From Paratrimastix pyriformis (taxonomy: Eukaryota > Preaxostyla > Paratrimastigidae): a stretch of 64,000 nucleotides of DNA. This document shows, piece by piece, positions 40,801 through 50,329 of this stretch. How positions within the stretch are numbered: the stretch's first letter is position 1; each line of letters opens with the position of its first letter. The stretch covers positions 137,001 to 201,000 of the forward strand of contig JAPMOS010000056.1 of the NCBI GenBank assembly GCA_027972325.1. The letters are read 5' to 3'. A program made the translations under genes and the position numbers. Below the pieces are notes generated by a model that did no database searches, was not told the origin of the DNA, and saw nothing but the letters and a program-made list of their open reading frames with translations.

Positions 40801-42480
40801 AGATGGATGGAGGCGATGGCGAGTCGGGCTAGGAGGTCGCGGTTGGTCGCAACCCTGAGGACCCTGTCCCGGACTGCGTGGGCGATGGGGGCGGTCGGCT
40901 GCTCGAGGAGGATCTTTGGCCACTGGCGCCAAACTGGACGAGCTTGAGGGAGGTGACGATGGACGGGTCCTTGAGCCACCTGGCCAGGGTGACCAGGCGG
41001 AGGAAGCCGGATCGGGCGAGTTCATCTGCGGACTTGAAGATGCGGCCGGGCTGGGAGGCTGATGGTTGCGGAGTGGGAGCGGCTTGCAGGGGTTGCTGGA
41101 GTGAGGGGTTGGGCTGGGAGGACGGCGATGGCTGCTGAAGGGAGGCGGCAGGCTGAGGGATGGGTGTTGCGGCAGGCTGAGGGATGGGTGTTGCGGCAGG
41201 CTGAGGGATGGGTGTTGCGGCAGGCTGAGGGTGGGTGTTGCGGCAGGCTGAGGGATGGGTGTTGCGGGCGTGCGCAGGGGGGCGGCAGGCAGATAGGCAC
41301 GGTAATGCTGATTGGACAATGAAAGGAAAACCGGCGGGGAGGAGGCAAGTCCCAACCGCGAGAAGCGAGGCCCATCGGTGATGATGATCACCGACCGCTC
41401 GGCGGCCAGCGCCCAGCTCAGGAGGAGAGCCCTTTCGGGCACCCGGCCGGGGGAGACCATGCGGGTAACGTGGGCCTGGATCTTCTGGCTGAAGGGGCTC
41501 AAATCTTGGGGGGCTCCGGTGTCAAAATCGAAATGGAGTTCGTCTCGGATGAAGAGCCTCAGCACGGCCGAGTTGGTCCCGAAGAAGCAGCAGGCGCGGA
41601 GGCGCTCCCCCGCGTGCTGCTCCGTGGATCGGCCCGTGGCTGCAGCCACAGAGCGGAAAAAACAATCACCTTGACCGCCGCAGTCAAATAGCGAGAATCC
41701 GTTGGGGATGGGAGTAGGAAGATAGTCGAGGGAGAGGTCTTCGGCCATGAGGTCGGACGGAAATGGCGATCGGAATGCATTCTCAAGGGCCGAAAGGGTG
41801 GGAACGAAAGGGAGAGGCACTGGGAGCGCTTTTGATGGAGGAAGGCTCTGAAACACGTTGGGAGTGTGGTGTGAGGGACTGGGGGGAGGGGAAGATGCGC
41901 GGATGCGCGAGTGAGGAGGAGAAGATGCTGAGGGGAGACTCTCGTGTGGATTGCTCGAACTTGACTGGTTGGGCTGATGGGGATGCTTCCGCGACTGAAC
42001 TGCTGTGGACTTCACGGAGAAGAAATTCGAATTGAACGAGATGTGGAGCTAACCCCCCCGGTTCGCGGGGAGGGCATAAGAAAAGGGGGTGTATATACGT
42101 TTACACGGGGGTGGTCACGAGCATGTTTTGCGGCTGACTTTGCCACAATCGGCAGAACGAACCGCGAGAGACACCAAACAATAATAGGACTATCTCTGCT
42201 TCTACCTTGCCGAATTTGGGTCACTTGTTCCAGCCGATCCCGCAGGACAGCATCATCAATGCTGCCTGCTCATCGAGTTGACAACGGTCATGGCGGTATC
42301 GATCATACCATACGCACTGCTTTTCTAAAACACATTCCCATTGTAAGCGGCGTCAAAGACGCCGATGTGACGTTCAACCTTCAGCATTAATCATGTCGCC
42401 CATTTTGACAACCGGCCCCTTATAAACGCTGGGGATCTAACAGACATTATTCTTTGAGTCTGTTTCATCGAGTTGACGGG
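37812..42480 (-). mobile_element. Near-complete LINE: OTU protease + reverse transcriptase + restriction-like endonuclease (copy 1)
   Basis: Minus strand. The ORF begins at 42015. Residues 1-70 are Ser/Pro-rich. An OTU-type cysteine protease domain follows, with GGQGDCFFRS (Asp117, Cys118) and the catalytic His in NQHYRAYL (His237). A Pro-rich linker includes a tandem block at 41140-41275. The reverse transcriptase shows LVAVPKKNPRLLRPIA, TTIIQLDLRNAFGHFHR, GTQQGSPLSPLLFS and the AFFDDVFI active-site box (FFDD for YADD). After the thumb, a CxxC-H-type knuckle is not obvious. The restriction-like endonuclease shows MRAPRHDQIRDLLFRQL, then SKIDVTVAEPLAP and a C-terminal helix to the stop at 37905. 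Several frameshifts split the RT and later parts, so this copy looks inactive. The 5' UTR extends to about 42480 by similarity to copy 2. Confidence 0.85.
41140..41275. repeat. 24-bp tandem repeat in OTU-LINE linker
   Basis: Five to six copies of a 22-24-bp unit (GGCAGGCTGAGGGATGGGTG core) encoding PQHPSLSL repeats on the minus strand. Copy 2 of the LINE has a single unit here, so the array is polymorphic within the family. Confidence 0.85.
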
Positions 42481-42953
42481 ATTCAGCACACTTTCACGGG
42501 ATGACCTCGAGTTCGACCATGCTGCGTCGTCGAGGATCTCGTTTCAATGCTGTTTTCCGATGCAGGCTAATGGGGTTATTTTATTGGTGAAGCGAGGCAG
42601 CCGATTTGAGGGCACCCTCGGAATGTGACATTGGTCGATGAGATCTTCAATAAACTTTTCTTGCACGGGCAGAACTCCTTCGAATCACCTGGGCGAGGTT
42701 CTTTCGTAAAATGTCATCGAATGGTCGGGTTTCCAGCCCTGAAGCCCCCCCTCGGTGAGGCCGTGCCGGCGATGGCTGGGCCCGGCCCTGGCCCCGGGTT
42801 GCACTAGATTGACGGATGCACAAGCGCGCCCCCGTGCCCGGGTGAGCCCTGGTGTCAGATCGGGTCCCGGCCGGCTTGGGCGGGAATGATGCCCTGAAGG
42901 GAATTTTAAAACTTTTCAGACCAAAATTTTGAACCGTGACCACCCCCGTGATA
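42481..42953 (+). repeat. Diverged repeat related to OTU-LINE leader
   Basis: The end of this stretch reads CGTGACCACCCCCGTGATA, the same motif as in the leaders of both OTU-LINE copies and in the 49.85-kb module. Upstream parts (about 42830-42900) are weakly similar to the reverse complement of 49960-50060. It is head-to-head with LINE copy 1. No gene seen. Confidence 0.55.
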
Positions 42954-44960
42954 CAGTACCCTGCAGAAACCCGTCCAGCAGGCAAAAACCCGTCCGACGT
43001 CAAATGTGACATCCGCAGCCCTTCCAATCGAATCCGAAGCGCGAACACAACAGGGTTGTTTTCCAACACACAAAAAAGAAAGAATATTGCTTCAAAACGA
43101 CACAGAGACATTTATTCTAGGGGCAGTCGATATCGATGCCGATGATGTCGATGGTCGCACAGGTCCACCAAATGTGGTCCGGGAAACAAGGTTTTCAGGG
43201 AATAAGGTCAAGTACCACCAAAGAACAAGCCTGTGATGTCATTTGTGGGCCGTGGATCATGGAAGGGGGTGATCTGGTGTCAGGGTGGCGAAGCCCCTGG
43301 GGGGGAGCTCAGCGACTCATGGGCACCCACCGGGGGTGCTCCGGGTATATGGGACGGTCGGGTGGTGGGGCGTGGTGATGTAGGGCGGTGAGACAGCCGA
43401 AAAGTAACACCGGGGATCAAGGATGGGGGAGAGACGCAGATCAGGGGAGAGATGCATGAAAAATAGCGGTCGGGACAGGAAAGAGGCCAGAATACCGTGA
43501 AATGACGCCAATTTCGCAGTCCGTTGGTCTTAATAACAAGCGGACAGGCGCTGCCGGCTTCGGGGGCGTCGCATTCATGGGTGGGTGATCGTGAATGGTG
43601 GTGAATAGCGCGTCGCAGTCAGCGTGGTAGACGGCTTGACTGGCTTCGTGGGTGCGTGGAGGGCGGGCAATTCGGGAGCCCGGAGACCCCAACATACCCG
43701 GTCACCGTCCACAGGCTGGGGGAAGACGGTCTAAGGGGGATTGAAGGGGAAGGATGACGGGGTGCGAAAGCAGGACCTCTCCTTCCTCCCGACTTCCATC
43801 TGTGCCGAATGGGCTCACGGTGGCCGACTTCCATGAGCGGTAAATGCGGTTAAATCTCCGATTCGTCATCCTCCGACAGTCCGGAGACCCTACGATGAAG
43901 GCGGTCGGTCCGGCTCCGCGGCCCCCTGCCGCAGATGAACAGCGTTCGGTCAAGGGGATCAAATAGGCGACGGACCGGCAATCGGAAATGATTCCCCAGC
44001 CAGGGTCGGAAGTTGTGGAGACGTGTTCCGCGCGAAAATGAAGAGGGCGGACAAGGCGCCCCCCATTGGGTGCTCGCCCTGGCGGCGGGGGGAAAATGCT
44101 CATCTGAGTGCGTGGTAGGTCAGATGATGTCTGCAATGCACCTGCCCCGACAGGCGTTGGTCTAGAACAAGTTTTGAGAGAAAAAAGATGCCGCGGGGGG
44201 CAGACCAGGGCTCAGACGGCTCATCTCCTTGGCGATCAGAGACCCACCAGACCGGCGTGAGCAGCCCCCAAACGCCTTGGTGCCGTCGTGTTCTTGCTGT
44301 CGTGAGCATCGGTACTTGATTATTTGGGGTGGAGGACGCATAGGTCCCCTGTAAGGAAGGCACAGTGAAGGGGGAGCGCGCAGAGGGCTGACGGACCGTT
44401 TTTCGCGTGTTCACACCCCACGCCAGCTCAAAGAGGTATTCAGCTGGTTTTGAACGGTACGGTCGATGAAAATAGGTATCCTCGACCAATCTGTGCGAGG
44501 TTCTGACAGAGAAAAACGGCGAACTGCCGGACGGTCAGGCAATGACATATCGATGTGCAGAAGTTTCTCGAAATGAGAGTAAAACAGACCCAGTCACAAA
44601 CGTCTAACAACTTGACCAACTTCCATCTTTTTCCGGCTTCAACCACAGATTCGAGGAGTTTGATCTTGCGGGGTTCAGAGATCATCAATGGTTGACCTCT
44701 TTGGCCTGCCGATCAACCAAAAGCACGAAGCGTAGGGCTTCTTTTGATGGTCTTGAAACCAGCCCCGATTGCCCGACCGGCTTCGAAAAAACGGATGCAA
44801 TGATCGATGACCCGACCGAGGCCTCGTTCCAGCGGGGTATTGCGTCGGTACACAGCTCGAAGAAGGACCAAAGCAAATTTCTCGTCGGGGAGCCCTCTGC
44901 GGCGCGTGGTCGCGAAGTGGACGGGTTTTTGCGTGCTGGACGGGTTTCTGCAGGGTACTG
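42954..44960. mobile_element. Tc1/mariner-type TIR element, non-autonomous
   Basis: 42-bp terminal inverted repeats (42954-42995 and 44919-44960) match at 41 of 42 positions, begin CAGTACCCTGCAG and are flanked by TA on both sides. TA duplication and CAGT ends are the hallmark of the IS630-Tc1-mariner superfamily. The insertion can be checked internally: the left flank ends CCCGTGA and the right flank continues TAACGTA, and the uninterrupted CCCGTGATAACGTA is present (reverse complement) in the paralogous module near 49915. No DDE transposase frame is visible in the 2.0-kb interior, so it would need a transposase supplied elsewhere. Confidence 0.85.
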
Positions 44961-44969
44961 TAACGTACA

Positions 44970-47830
44970 GAGAGAGAGAGATAGCGTGTTCAACCTCAAC
45001 GGCACGCAGACTAAGTTGAAATTCAAACTCGAATTATTACATTCAAGTCTGTCACTCTCCTGAGTCCTCGCATGCCACACGCGTCCACTAAGCGTGCGAA
45101 TCGCAGATCCGCATTGACTCCCTCGAATTCTGTGGGAGCGCTCGGTGGAGATAGTCAATGGTCACTGACTTCCTGGTTCTTCGTCGTGCTCTTTGCGGGT
45201 CTCGTTTGTTCTCGCCTCCGTCACTCCTGATCGACGGCAATAGGACTTCGTTGCTCCGATCGCTTCGACCGGGCAAGATGGAGCTGGTGATGGTGTCGTC
45301 GGGGTGGTGCGTCGTGTGCGCGATCCGTCCGCCGCTCTCTAGGCGGCGCGACCTGGGGGGGCGCGGCTCCCCGCTCTCGCCGGTCTGCCGTCGGTCTTCC
45401 GCCTGCCGCCGCTCATGGTTGCCGCGCACCTCATGCCGAACAGGGCGAGCATGCTCTCCACCAGCTGCGTCCCGATGCGCCGGCAGAGGCTTTGCACATC
45501 CAGCTTGGCCTTGCCCCTCGACTCCAGGCGCTTTTCCTGGCCTCCGCATTCTCCGGCGGCCGTGGCTCTCTGCCCTTCCTCTGCGGCGCTCCCAGCGGGC
45601 TCAGTGACAGCTCGAGGAGCTCCTGGTACGTCAGGCGCGGCACAATGCCTGTGCTCCCGAAGAGGAGGATGCGGTACTGGCACGCTCGCCCGCTCCTGGC
45701 GATGGCCTCACAGAGGGGCCCGTACTTCGCGCTTTTGGCCTGGAACGCCTCCTCAAAGTTCGAGGTGACCTGGATCTCCAGGACCTCCATCCCGCCGTCC
45801 GGCCGTTCCAGGACGATGTCCGGGTGCTGGTCCCTGGCCTCCGGCACCGCGGCGAGGACCTCTTCCGGGAAGGCTGCCTGCTTGTTGGTTCTGGCCACCC
45901 CGTGGTATCCGAACTTGTGCGGGACCCTCTGGGCCAGGAATCTGAAGACCCGGTCCGTGATGGCGTCACTCCTCTTGACGTAGTAGTCTCCGAACTTCCT
46001 GCCGCATCCTCCCAGCAGGTGGCTCTGCGTCTCGGGGGCCCTGCATCCAAAGGGGCACCAGCAGTCCCCTCCGCCGCCGAACCGGGCCGACACGGCCTTC
46101 ACGCCCGGGAAGGCGTGGAAAAACCCGAAGCAGATATTTTGAACCACGGAGGTTGGCCCTTAACGCTCTTCAACTCTTCACCGTTATCGCTCACCAGGTC
46201 TGACAATTTTCGGTATTTCCGCCTTGCCATTCTTTTCAGAGTATTAACTTTGAGTTCCGGCAAAATGTCACCCACATACTTATCCCTCCCTGTCAACTCC
46301 AACGGGGCTAACTCCCCAGGGCCGACACGGCCTTCACGCCCGGGAAGGCGTGGAAAAACCCGAAGCAGATGTTCCGGAGCTGCTGGACCGGGCGCGTGAT
46401 CTTGCCAGCCCAGCCCGACGAGAGCTTCCCCTCCAGGGGGTCCAGGGTGTGCCACCACCCCGTGGGCGCCTTCAGCCATTCCTCCGTGATGTCCTCCTCG
46501 TTCCACCATTCGGCGGTCCGCTTGGCCGCCGCCTCGCTCAGCAGCCTGTAGCAGAATGGCAGGTCCCCTGCGGGCGGCCCGCTCGCCCTCGGTCCCACCG
46601 GGGTCTCCGCCTCGACGGTGATCATCTGGAGCGCGACCTGCAGGCCCGTGGTGGGTGTCCGGTCCAAGAAGCCGAGCGGCATGGGCGGCTTCCCCCTCGC
46701 CGCCTCCGCCGCTGCTCTGGCCTGTCGATCGACCCACTGGTTCGCCGGCAACCGGGGCGCCGGGAGCGCCACCTCGTCGAGGTGGGCCGGGCAGTAGCGC
46801 AGCACCAGCCGGGGATACTTCAGCAGCTCTCGCCTGATCTCGCCAACCACGTCCCGGTAGCGCTCCACGCGGGCCACGCCCGCAATGGCCCCCAGGGTGT
46901 ACTGCGAATCGCTGAGGAGGATGTAGTTCGCCCGCCGGTCTGCCTGCTCCTCCTCCAGAAGTTTCAGGGCCATGCTCACCCCCATCAGTTCCGCCAGGCC
47001 GTTCGATCCGCAACCCGGGAGGCCCATCGCCGCGCCGAGGGTCGACCCCCGCCCGTCCCTCGGGGGTAGGCCGACTATCAGCGCCGCTGCACCGCCATCC
47101 TGCCTGGCCGCGCTGCGTACCATCGACCCGTCCGTCCAGACCAGCACCGCGTCGGCTGGTGCCTGTCCGAGGTACTCCATCAGGTCTGCCGCCTCGAGGG
47201 CCCGCTTGACCTCCGGAGTCATGCCGCTGGGCCTCTTGGGGAGAACAGCTTATGAGCGTGGACCCGGCGGTATTCCAACAGCATCTTCTCCTCTCCTCCA
47301 CGCTTGAAGGCGAAGCGTCGCTCGATGCCGGCGTGGCGTACCCACCCCCAGAGTCCGTCCGCTGCCGCCCGACGCTCCTCGTAGCAGGCCCAGGCCCTCT
47401 GGGAGATCTCTTGCCCCTCGTGGGCCAGGAGCCGGGCCGCAAAGGCGAGGCGATCTCTCTCGTAGGCCGCCTTCAGCCCCCGCAGGCCCAGCCCGCGCTT
47501 TCGGATGGGCTCGAAGAAGAAGCGATGCGGGATGCCCGGGAGCTCCTTGCCTCGCTCGTTCCGCAGCCAGGCCACGCACCTGTGTTCCAAGGCCTTCTCC
47601 ATCTCCCCCAGCCACTTCAGGGGGAAGTCCGCGATGGGGAAGAGGTAGCTCAGCACCGGGACGGCCCAGCAGTTGGCGGTCTGGATCTTGGCCATGGGCG
47701 GCAGCTCCGACTCATCAATTGCAGCGAGCCGCTCCTCCAACGTGGCCCTTGCCCGTTCCCTGGCCGGCCCCCAGTCCAGCCGCAGGTTGATCACGAACCA
47801 CCACATAACCCCCTGTCCTCTACTCTCTAT
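44970..47830 (-). mobile_element. 5'-truncated LINE with RNase H and restriction-like endonuclease
   Basis: Minus strand. From 47806: the post-RT thumb and connection region (KIQTANCWAVPVLSYLFPIA); an RNase H domain with acidic residues in VLVWTDGSM, NGLAELMGVSMAL and ILLSDSQYTL, and the later WVDRQARAAA; a linker; then a zinc knuckle (CWCPFGCRAPETQSHLLGGC) and a restriction-like endonuclease (PDIVLERPDGG followed by MEVLEIQVTSN, a PD-(D/E)xK-like pattern). The stop is near 45431. The reverse transcriptase itself is missing (5' truncation). There is a frame change near 47225 and a roughly 235-bp internal duplication at 46085-46370. The 3' end is placed near 44970 only by exclusion: the TIR element ends there. 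Confidence 0.78.
46085..46371. repeat. 51-bp direct repeats flanking a 184-bp foreign-looking insert in the RNase H LINE
   Basis: The segment starting GGGCCGACACGGCCTTCACG at 46084 recurs at 46319, offset 235 bp. The intervening 184 bp is far more AT-rich than the LINE. Its minus strand encodes a plausible peptide with LELTGRDKYVGDILPELKV and MARRKYRKLSDLV. Confidence 0.8.
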
Positions 47831-47979
47831 CCGAAATTCCCCTCTTTTCTTTCTTTCTCGTGTTAGTGCAGCCTAAGAGATCGTGTTTGAACCAACAAAA
47901 ATACTTCTGGAAAGAAGCAAAGAGGAGAGAAAAATCTGTTCGACAGCCAGAGCTTGAAGTGCCCGGGAGCGGGCGGCGC

Positions 47980-49837
47980 TCACGGTGCCGCAGCAGCAGC
48001 AGCAGTGACGGGCTTGGCGGCAGCGGGCGTATCGGCCTCATCCTCGAAGATTTCGGAAAGAAGCTTGTGTGCGCCAACAGCGTTAATGCAAAGGTAGCGA
48101 GGATGGCATCGCAGCTTCGCAACAAGGCGATCGATGGCAGGGATCGGGAGAACCGAGAGTAAACAGGAGCCGATTTGGTAGAGGCTCACTCCCGCGTTGG
48201 TGGCACCGGGAAGAGGCGGAGGGTTGAACTGGTCGGCAACATATTTGGCCTCGTAGAAGAAGTTTGCATTGCAGCACCTTTCGAAATCGATCAGTTCAAT
48301 GCGCATCGGAGAGCGCCGCAGCAGAAAATTCCCGGGGCGAAGGTCCCCGTGGCCTGCCAACAAAAATAAGAGGGTCTTGTTTCTCGAACGCCCAAGAAGA
48401 ACAGACACAATCTGCACGCCAGCAGGTTTTGCACGGGGCGGATCATCAACCGAGCGATTTGAAGAGGGTCATCGCCGTGCAAGAGGGAGAAGTGCGAGAG
48501 GGGCTCCCCAAGAAAGGGCATTTTAATCATGGCATATGGTCGATTGAAGAGCTGGATCTGATCAAAATGTATGAAACAAAACAAACCAACGCCCGGGGAC
48601 AGACATCGAATAGACGTGTATAATTGTCCCTGTAGCCAACGAGATTGGCGGCAAGACGTGAATCTTGGTCATCGTCGACAACTTTAAGGTACGCTCCATC
48701 AACAAGCTGATATAAATTCCGGAATCGATTGACAGCTGGAGGAACCAAGCGGGCACCGGCGGGCAACGGGAGCATGACGGAGGGCACGATCTCGCGGCAT
48801 AGAGTGCAGGGTGGCTTCAAGTCAATCAGCCTCGCGATGGCACGTTGGAGCTTTGGCCACAAAACGTGCACTGGCTTGGGTTGGAGCTCGGGGGGCAGAT
48901 GGCCCCCGCCCCCCCCGATGAAATTCGCAGGTGCGAACGAAAATGGGCCATCAACGTGATCGTCGAGTTCAAGGTGTAATCCCACTGTCGTTGGCTCTTG
49001 CTGCGGAGTGTCTGGAGTGGACGTTGGCTCTTGCTGCGAAGTATATATGGAGTGGAAGGGAAACGTTCAAGCAGACCATGAGAACGATCTTGAACCAGAA
49101 GACGAGGAAGATTCGAGACGGGGAACGAGGAATAAAGAAGAATGGGACCAGGGGCGCATGCTCGCGAGTCTTGAGCAAGCCTGCAATGGCGAAGCAGGAC
49201 ATGATCATGTAGGCGAGTGACTGGTGGAGGCATTCTGAAACAAAGACTCATGAGTGAGGAACCAGGACAACCCGGGCAGAAAGACCATCCAGATTCTTCT
49301 CACTCTGGACCTCCCCATTAACAATGGGGAAGGAGCTGAATAATAGCTGGACATCGGAACACGATGCCGGAGAATATGGAAGTGAAGGATGGGGCCAACC
49401 GTCCTCTCGCAATTGCGGCTTCGACATGAAAGAAACATGTGTGCCCATGCCCATGCAATAAAGCAGACCATCTGGGGCAAGCCAGCCCAAACGGTCGAAG
49501 TGGTATCGATCGCCACTTCAGGCGGAGCAAAAAGGGTCCGATTCGCAGAGAGAAAGGCTGCAAAGTCGGTGCACAATGCTTTGTGGTCCGGCTCCCAGGT
49601 GGGATCAGGCTTTTGTTTGTTGGCACCCCGGCGGTAGGCAGCCCAAGCAACCAAAGGAGGGGATGCCTTGAAGGATCGAAATAATCCAGGGGCACAACAG
49701 GGGACTGCAGATGCTGGGGTGGAAGAGGACACGGCCTGAGGGGACGGGTGGTCAACGATCGGAATCGGATAAAAACACCGGTCTGGAGCGATCGGAGCCG
49801 GAGGGTAAAAACGGTCTGGAGCGATCGGACCGCTCAT
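47980..49837 (-). CDS. Atypical kinase-like protein (HGDLRPGN loop, DFE in place of DFG)
   Basis: Likely a eukaryotic-type kinase fold of the kind seen in FunK1/Crinkler-associated proteins. The first exon starts MSGPIAPDRFYPPAPIAPDR and is about 120 residues. An intron with donor GTCTGC follows near 49465. Middle exons are less certain (about 49240-49080 and 48985-48625; the latter ends YLKVVDDDQDSRLAANL and TRLFD|GTCTGT). The next exon (about 48555-48425) has IQLFNRPYAMIKMPFLGEP and ends at another GTCTGT donor. The last exon reads CHGDLRPGNFLLRRSP, then IELIDFERC, and ends in a poly-Ala tail. HGDxxxxN and the following IDFE match the catalytic and metal-binding loops, with Glu replacing the DFG glycine. 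No glycine loop is obvious. A repeat shared with the OTU LINE begins only 10 bp upstream of the start codon. Confidence 0.55.
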
Positions 49838-49846
49838 AGGTAACTC

Positions 49847-49938
49847 CTTCGTGTTGATTCGTTATCCCCTTCCCCCCGGTTCGCGGGGAGGGCACAAGAA
49901 AAGGGGGTAATATACGTTATCACGGGGGTGGTCACGCC
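49847..49938 (+). repeat. Composite LINE-end module upstream of the kinase-like gene
   Basis: The first ~60 bp equal one arm and loop of the 3' hairpin of OTU-LINE copy 1. The last ~50 bp (GTAATATACGTTATCACGGG onward) equal the reverse complement of the OTU-LINE 5' leader near 42080-42118. It therefore joins a 3'-end sequence and an inverted 5'-leader sequence. Confidence 0.8.
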
Positions 49939-50329
49939 ACGGGTTCATACCGTACCCAGTCGTTCTCCCGCCCGGGGCTTCCGGGCCTTTTTCTGACCCC
50001 AGGAGTCACCTGGGCCTGGGGGCTTGTAGTGGCGTTTTGCCCTTTGGTGCAACGCGGGGTCACGGTGGGGGCCCGACGATGGGTGCTATCCGGTGCAGCC
50101 TCGGCTATAGGGTTGTACCCAAACGCCCCGCGGTGCGGGCGATACCTCTTCCAAAGAAACCCGCTGCTGGAGGGTCGAAAAGGGGTCTGACGAGTGGCGA
50201 AGTACACTAAATAGGCAGAATGATCAACTGATGTCAAAATCCGATGCACCATCATTCTCACATACCCCTCACAAAAAAACAGCATTCAAACTTCTTCCTC
50301 GCCAGTCCGGCGCCCGAATTTACCACCAT
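49939..50329. other. Unannotated interval between repeats
   Basis: No coding sequence seen. The part near 49960-50060 is weakly similar, in reverse complement, to 42830-42900, so it probably belongs to the same repeat family. Confidence 0.4.

Noticed and set aside
42954-44960. Transposase gene inside the TIR element
   Set aside because: No frame shows DDE/DDD-like spacing or a helix-turn-helix; the longest frames there are featureless.
46350-47069. 239-residue plus-strand frame
   Set aside because: Antisense of the RNase H domain of the LINE; GC-rich DNA leaves shadow frames open.
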